Positions 8,198-12,392 of a stretch of DNA of 12,392 nt are shown here, piece after piece. The position numbers and the translations under genes are program-made. The stretch spans positions 1-12,392 of the forward strand of contig ML978444.1 of assembly GCA_010015745.1 (NCBI GenBank). Reading direction: 5' to 3'. Source of the stretch: Setomelanomma holmii (lineage: Eukaryota > Ascomycota > Dothideomycetes > Pleosporales > Phaeosphaeriaceae). The notes under the pieces were generated by a model. The model made no database searches. It had not been told where the DNA came from and saw only the letters and a list, made by a program, of their open reading frames with translations. Position 1 is the first letter of the stretch. Each line of letters begins with the position of its first letter.

Positions 8198-8265
8198 TTG
8201 GTGGGGTGGCTCACTCGCTTGCCTGGCTCACTCGCTTGCCTGGCTCACTCGCTTATCCAACACGT
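8198..8265 (-). repeat. Right terminal inverted repeat (68 bp, three repeat units)
   Basis: Read on the minus strand from 8265 it is identical to the left repeat, except that the 17-bp unit AGCGAGTGAGCCAGGCA is present twice in full (8253-8237 and 8236-8220) before the partial unit (8219-8208). The right end is therefore exactly 17 bp longer than the left. Confidence 0.93.
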
Positions 8266-8267
8266 TA

Positions 8268-8710
8268 TAGAAAATATTATGCTGTCATTCCCTGGAAAAG
8301 CGGTGTCTCTAGTACTCTCTACTCACTCGTCACTTCCAGCGCAGACCAGACGATAGAATAGTCTTTCTGGATCATACTTATGTCTCGTCACTAAATGCGC
8401 CATCAGCATACGTGCTGGATCTCACTTGCGTTTCCGCCTACTTCGTCCGATCCTTGGTGTTGGGGTATTGCTGATGATGACTTTGGAAGTGGGCTTTCTG
8501 GAGAAAATGGACCCTGGGGCCTCTCAGGAAGCTTTCGCATTGAGCGAGCTTGGGCTGACTGTAAGGCTGGTCCTTCCACTTCTGTTGAAATAAAGCTCCG
8601 ATCTCCCCTTATACCTTATCATCCCGTCTTTTGCACCCATCCAAAATGCCATCCATGTGCCTGCCATGCGACTTGATATCTGTGCTCGAGATATCTTCGC
8701 TTGACCTTTG
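8268..8710. other. Intergenic between transposon and RTA1-like gene; no gene seen
   Basis: A 93-codon plus-strand frame starting at ATG 8395 shows no domain, no known family and no convincing coding character, so I do not call it. The right part of the region should contain the 3' untranslated region of the minus-strand RTA1-like gene. An AATAAA occurs on the plus strand near 8588, the wrong strand for that gene. Confidence 0.5.
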
Positions 8711-9787
8711 TCAATGATGCGGGACGCCTCCGGCCCGCGACCTGCGCGAACTTTGGCGTCGGCTGTGTGAGGACCTTCGTCGGCTGTGTTTGGACTCCCG
8801 GGAGGGTTTGGATTCTTGGTGGGGTTTGGATCTGAAAGTCCAGTTTGCCGCGTGCCACTGTTCCCCGAATGCGGGTCCCGGGTGAAAAACAGTCAACAGA
8901 AGCACGGCAAGGCTCATCATACCTCCATCGAGCACCATGAAGTCTATCTCATCGTTCCAGAGCTGTCCAGCGAAACCTTGCCACAGCTCGGCAACTCGGA
9001 AGATAGAACGTACCAAGATTGCCACGGTCGCGACAATCAGGCTGAAGAGGAAGACCTTAACAAGCCCGCGGTTCCGCCAAGCGATTTTGGCCGGGTCCAT
9101 GTCGAGCGAACCGCCCCTGCATTTCAAGGCAAAGTAAGCGAGATAGAGCAGGAACACGCTCAGCGAGACGGCCTGCAAGAACAAACCCGCAACCATGATG
9201 TGGGTGCCGGTTACCTTGCCCGTGCCTACGGCAGTGTCGGCGATAGCACCTCCCGCGGCTTGGAGCACGAGCGAAATTAAGTCGGACGTCATGAAGACCA
9301 GTGCGATGGTCCGCGGCTTGAAATAGGAAAGGTGCTGGCCATACAGGCCAATGATGCGTACGATGGAGAGATAGATACTGGCGGAAATAAAGACGGGTGC
9401 AATGGTCACACAGATGAGATAACTGGGAAAAACACCAATTAGCATGACATGCGTTCCTGGGTGGATTTGATTCGGAGCTATCAAAACTTACATGAGGAAG
9501 CCGTTGGAGTCGAATGGATCGTTGTGTAGGATCAATCGACCAGCGTAACCGACGACCTCAAGGATGAGACCAAGCAGCATGCCGATTGCAAAGCCCGTTT
9601 GGCGATACCGGATGCCAAGCCATAGCTGCGGAATGCAGAGGACGGCAAAGTATATGGTGAAGAAGAGGTTTCCGCCCCAATTGGGGAGATAGAGGAACGA
9701 CGATTGGGCAAGACAGCAGGTTTCAAGGGTGCATCGGACATTTGGGTCGATGGTGAAATCGCAGTTGGCCCAAGGATCGATGGCCAT
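8711..9787 (-). CDS. RTA1-like seven-helix membrane protein (two exons)
   Basis: Exon 1 is 9787-9492 and exon 2 is 9422-8711, giving 335 aa. The RTA1 family comprises fungal multi-pass plasma-membrane proteins linked to tolerance of azoles, 7-aminocholesterol or sphingoid bases; the substrate here is unknown. About seven hydrophobic segments are visible, near 38-58, 66-84, 97-121, 136-158, 172-197, 221-240 and 259-279. Family motifs are LEVVGYAGR (76-84), LVLQAAGG (150-157) and RVAELWQG (241-248, followed by an acidic E257). The N-terminus has cysteines C9, C19, C24 and C25, usual for the extracellular head. The tail (297-335) is very basic and serine-rich, starting with three 6-residue repeats. 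The ATG at 9787 has A at -3 and G at +4. The frame is open to 9877 upstream but without an in-frame ATG. The gene appears intact. Confidence 0.9.
8777..8830 (-). repeat. 18-bp tandem repeat (three units) in the RTA1-like tail
   Basis: On the minus strand TCCAAAC recurs every 18 bp, encoding SKPHQE, SKPSRE and SKHSRR (residues 297-314), before a continuing arginine/serine-rich stretch. The repeat is in frame and lies in the cytoplasmic-side tail after the last predicted helix, where length changes would be tolerated. Confidence 0.75.
9423..9491 (-). other. Intron of the RTA1-like gene (69 bp)
   Basis: The donor is GTAAGT at 9491 and the acceptor is TTTTCCCAG ending at 9423. A TGCTAAT branch-point-like motif lies about 15 bp before the acceptor. 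Splicing joins AT to T as an Ile codon, giving GFLIYLICVTIAPVF, which fits the family. Without splicing the frame meets TAA immediately after the donor. Size and signals are normal for filamentous ascomycetes. Confidence 0.9.
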
Positions 9788-10183
9788 AGTTGAGAGGATA
9801 TCAGGATTGAAGATTTGAAGGAGACGAATGGAGAGGGGATAGATCCAGTGAGCAATGTGGTGGCGTTTGCGAGGCACATTCTATTTCTGTGTTAGGCGCG
9901 GGAAGAGAGAACAGGGGTAACTCAGTGCTGTTTGGCTCACAATTTTTAACAGTAATGCGAAGGTAAGTCAGCATTATCTGGCTGACTAAGGGTATGTGGT
10001 AAAACCCCGATATCGGCACGAAAAATCGATACTAGCGTTATTGACAGAGGTTATCTAGGGAACTGTTCGTTCATTCTGCGGAGTAGTGCCCATTTTATAG
10101 AACTTTTGTGTTTTTGGTAGAAGAAGGTGTGCTACGTTATAGAGCCCCTGCAAACGTTGAATTCTCGCAACTCGAACCAAATC

Positions 10184-10232
10184 GGGTAAAGGTTGCGAAG
10201 CCTAAAACTAGAGTACTTCGCAACTCTTACCG
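10184..10232. repeat. Imperfect inverted repeat (17-bp arms)
   Basis: The arms 10184-10200 (GGGTAAAGGTTGCGAAG) and 10216-10232 (CTTCGCAACTCTTACCG) pair over 14 of 17 positions around a 15-nt loop. A third related copy, CTCGCAACTCGAACC, lies just upstream at 10164-10178 and could pair with the first arm instead. No function is apparent; it may be a remnant of a small transposable element. Confidence 0.5.
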
Positions 10233-10739
10233 AGTCCTTTAATGCGAGACAGATCAGCAGCAAGAATCCCAGAAATAGGGGCATTATTGATCATCGTACA
10301 CAACAGTGAATTCATCGGCCCCCATGGAAACAGAGCACTCAGCGGTACATACCTGAAGAGAGGTACGCAGTAGATCACGTGCAAGCGTCCAAGAGTTAAG
10401 ATAAAAGGGACAAGGAATGGATCGTCTTAAGTATCGTAGTAGCGCTATTTAAGCATGTAGCATCACTTAAGGTAGTCCCTGAGCGTAGAGTTAGATATAA
10501 TAAAGTAAACGCATAACGACAGACCTGTCCACACAATGAACGCATGTAAGGATATGCAAAGTGTCCTGCCCTCTGTCGAAACTTGAAAAGTGCTGCCGTC
10601 CAGCTCAACGCTGCCTACGTGACCAACACAAAGGATAGCTGTTGGATCGTCCGTCAATTCGTGGATGTCGCACCCCGAGCAAGGAGGTTATTGACTGATG
10701 CATTTACAGTCAGAACCCCTTGTAATGCACGGCCCCACA

Positions 10740-10821
10740 TAAGCAAGGTTATTGGTGTAACCAATTTTTTACCGCCACCACCTGCCGTCCCACTCAAACT
10801 GGCGATACAAAACCTTGCTTA
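10740..10821. repeat. TA-flanked short inverted-repeat element (MITE candidate)
   Basis: TAAGCAAGGTT (10740-10750) and its exact reverse complement AACCTTGCTTA (10811-10821) enclose 60 bp. If the outer TA on each side is a target duplication, the element is 78 bp with 9-bp termini AGCAAGGTT. An inner hairpin ATTGGT-GTA-ACCAAT lies at 10751-10765. A further copy of the terminal motif, GCTAAGCAAGG, lies at 11018-11028. The coding potential is nil. The assignment to a MITE is inference from structure alone. Confidence 0.4.
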
Positions 10822-12169
10822 GCATTCCTCGTATATATGGCTTGACCCAGTCCGACTTCTCTTGATTGGGTAGACTACAATAATTTATGGTGATCTATGA
10901 TACTGTATTAGTCAAATTATCTACCGGGTACCTCCGCATCCGTCTGTCAGTTCTTAAAACTCTGGCTTAGCTCATTAGTAGGCTGGCTAAGGTTAGCGCA
11001 GGTAAGATCAGCCATCGGCTAAGCAAGGGATCTAGTCACCTGATTCTCCACCAATTTCTCTTGGCGCTTGTTTGGACGTTTTGGTGAACGATTTTACAGC
11101 CAGGTCGCTATGGGAGAGCGAGTTCTCGGCAGAGCGGAGCGCAAGCATATTGTATGAGGGTCTTTGGGGTTTTTGATCTTCTGCTATCTCTTTTCATTTC
11201 ATCGCGATCTTGGCTTGCCGCATGCAACGACCTCACCATCACCTGGTGTAGAGAGGCCCGAATTGAACCATGTAGCTATCGTTGTTAACATCACGTCGTG
11301 TCGGGACTAGCGAGCCCACTGACGAAGAGATGGCTTCCGTTTTCAGTGCATGTGCATCTGCGGCACAGCCATGGTTCTCGTACGCTGATTTAATATATAC
11401 TTTTAAATATGCTACGGCCCTGCTCAGTGCTCGATGGATCATCCCCACCAACCTAGTTGCGAAAAAAGTAGGTAGTAAGATATTCAGATTGAAGTCGGCA
11501 ATCAATACCTGCTAACAACACAAGAGCAACGCACCAACGGCAGGTTGTAAAGAGTATGTAAGACTTCCTGAGCACTGTAGTCACGCTGTACTATAGTCTT
11601 ATTCATCAAATGAACGGCAAACGAGAATAATGAATGATCCTTATTGAGGTGGGTTAATAGTTGTACGACTATATCCTTATGGGACTGGCTACGTGTTTCT
11701 TTCTTTGAAGTATATACCCCAACATAGCAGATTAGGGTAGCTGTACTTGTATGAAGCTGGACGGCTGGTTTCGCGCGCCGTTCTGGCGTAACCCCACGGA
11801 CATACGCGTTAAGTCGAAAGTGGTTTCGTTGCGCGTAAAAGCGGTAAAACGCTTGATCAGCAGCCTTCTCTATCTTAGACGTACGTAATTAAAGCTAAGA
11901 AGTATTAAAGCGATACACTTCACTTCCAGTTTTCTTATCTTTCCGAAGACAGTAGGTAGGTAAGCAATAGTGGATGTTACATTGAGTCAAGACTGGCGAT
12001 AGTTCCGCAAAATGGAACTTCATGTCCACAAACGGTAAGGAAAGGGCTGACCCCTCTACCGCCAGGCGTCGAGGATTAGGCTCCGGATGTACGGCAGAAA
12101 TATGGTAACTCCAGCAGTGAGCGAAACGGTCAATGTTCAAAGCAATGGTATTTGGGAATAATTCAGTAT

Positions 12170-12306
12170 TGTAACGGTACAGAGGGAAGGGAGGAACTGC
12201 GCTGAATTAACTATCTGAGGTGGGCGGAGCTACATATATAGACTGCCGCACATGAGCTATCCCAACTTGTACTAGAGTAGATCTGGGCAAGGTCCAAACC
12301 GTTACA
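12170..12306 (-). mobile_element. LTR of an LTR retrotransposon, probably the 3' LTR of a minus-strand element
   Basis: A 137-bp block starts TGTAACGGT (12170-12178) and ends ACCGTTACA (12298-12306), with TG...CA termini and a perfect 9-bp inverted repeat. On the minus strand a polypurine run (12315-12307) immediately precedes it, the position of the polypurine tract next to a 3' LTR. The element therefore reads on the minus strand and its body would lie right of 12306, mostly outside the window. The bases just outside the two ends (AGTAT left, CTCCC right) do not match, as expected if the right side is internal sequence and not a solo LTR. It is a different family from the solo LTR at 1755-1923. 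The family (copia is most likely) cannot be settled without the coding region. Confidence 0.7.
12234..12240 (-). promoter_or_regulatory. TATA-like box in the right-edge LTR
   Basis: TATATAT on the minus strand lies about 66 bp into the LTR, leaving about 64 bp for the transcribed R/U5 part. This fits a minus-oriented LTR promoter. It is a sequence match only. Confidence 0.4.
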
Positions 12307-12315
12307 CTCCCCCCC
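12307..12315 (-). other. Candidate polypurine tract
   Basis: On the minus strand this reads GGGGGGGAG directly before the TG of the LTR. Such a purine run resists RNase H and primes plus-strand DNA synthesis in LTR retrotransposons. The 77 bp further right would be the 3' end of the internal region; they are too short to identify a protein. Confidence 0.6.
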
Positions 12316-12392
12316 AGCTGCCGTGATCAACAAAGCTGGCTAGAGTACATTCTGAAGCTATGCTGAAACTCCTGTAGCTCCTATAAGTCGGG

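Larger units (their letters stand above)
6398..8265 (+). mobile_element. Complete Fot1/pogo-type (Tc1-mariner superfamily) DNA transposon
   Basis: This is a 1868-bp element running from ACGTGTTGG to CCAACACGT. It is flanked by TA at 6396-6397 and 8266-8267, the TA target duplication of the Tc1/mariner superfamily. The terminal inverted repeats match perfectly over the shared sequence (51 bp left, 68 bp right). The single intact gene between them encodes a DDD transposase with a CENP-B/pogo-like N-terminus. Size and organisation fit fungal Fot1-like elements. Perfect ends, intact TA duplication and an undamaged ORF suggest a recent and possibly still mobile insertion, in contrast to the decayed LINE nearby. 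Confidence 0.94.
9880..12169. other. Long gene-free stretch, AT-richer, with small inverted repeats
   Basis: No open frame here combines an ATG start, useful length and a recognisable domain. I found no tRNA: sequences resembling a T-arm near 10175 and 11265 on the minus strand do not fold with an acceptor stem. The part next to 9880 should contain the promoter and 5' leader of the RTA1-like gene. Local structures include a GTCAGC/GCTGAC hairpin near 9966-9985, the hairpin at 10184-10232 and the TA-flanked inverted repeat at 10740-10821. The stretch may be old decayed transposon sequence, but I cannot assign it to any family by eye. Confidence 0.5.

Noticed and set aside
8395..8676. 93-codon plus-strand ORF with ATG start
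   Set aside because: No domain, no family resemblance, and an unusual residue mix; it sits in an intergenic region. Homology or expression evidence would be needed to call it.
8786..9280. 164-codon plus-strand ORF
   Set aside because: It is a shadow of the RTA1-like exon 2, which has clear family motifs and splice sites on the other strand.
11240..11340. Possible tRNA on the minus strand (GGTTCAATTC T-arm-like motif)
   Set aside because: The T-stem does not pair and no matching acceptor or anticodon arm can be drawn.
11239..11515. Overlapping open frames on both strands (88 and 77 codons)
   Set aside because: Neither has an ATG at its start and neither resembles a known protein. The minus frame (ending VQFGPLYTR) looked protein-like at first, but I could not place it.
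11895..12140. 81-codon minus-strand open frame
   Set aside because: It starts with TTG, shows no domain and lies next to the LTR; it is treated as chance.
12170..12306. Solo LTR interpretation for the right-edge LTR
   Set aside because: The flanking 5-mers differ (AGTAT and CTCCC) and a polypurine tract abuts the right side, which fits better with a longer element continuing to the right.

Overview
This window looks like a transposon-rich, gene-poor stretch of a filamentous ascomycete genome. A Dothideomycete (Pleosporales-type) origin is my best guess. The evidence is a Tad1-like LINE, a HET-NACHT (NLR-type) incompatibility gene, a Fot1/pogo DNA transposon, an RTA1-family membrane protein gene with a short GT-AG intron, and LTR-retrotransposon ends. 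No bacterial features are visible. The species assignment is inference from family distribution, not something the sequence states.

Layout. Positions 1-3480 (minus strand) hold a 5'-truncated LINE. It keeps the last zinc-knuckle part of ORF1, then ORF2 with an apurinic-like endonuclease, reverse transcriptase and the start of RNase H. It runs off the left edge and is broken by in-frame stops and one frameshift. Inside it, at 1755-1923, sits a solo LTR with a perfect 5-bp target duplication (TCCTT). The LINE itself sits in the 3' half of a HET-NACHT gene (3463-5292, minus), which is cut right after the NACHT-linked helical region. The result is a three-layer nest: NLR gene, then LINE, then LTR element reduced to a solo LTR.

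Positions 5293-6395 hold no convincing gene. Positions 6398-8265 are a complete, apparently fresh Fot1/pogo transposon. It has TA target duplications, perfect terminal inverted repeats and an intact 548-aa DDD transposase. Its two ends differ by one copy of a 17-bp repeat. Positions 8711-9787 (minus) are an intact two-exon RTA1-like seven-helix membrane protein, the only clearly ordinary host gene here.

From about 9880 to 12169 I see no supportable gene, only small inverted repeats. One is a roughly 80-bp TA-flanked mini-element candidate at 10740-10821. At 12170-12306 there is an LTR of a second, different family (TGTAACGGT...ACCGTTACA). A polypurine tract lies on the minus strand just to its right, so the body of that element probably continues beyond the right edge.

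No new multi-gene system is evident. The most interesting points are the nested insertions that truncate an NLR, the frame-neutral solo LTR inside the LINE, and the asymmetric repeat-bearing ends of the Fot1-like transposon.
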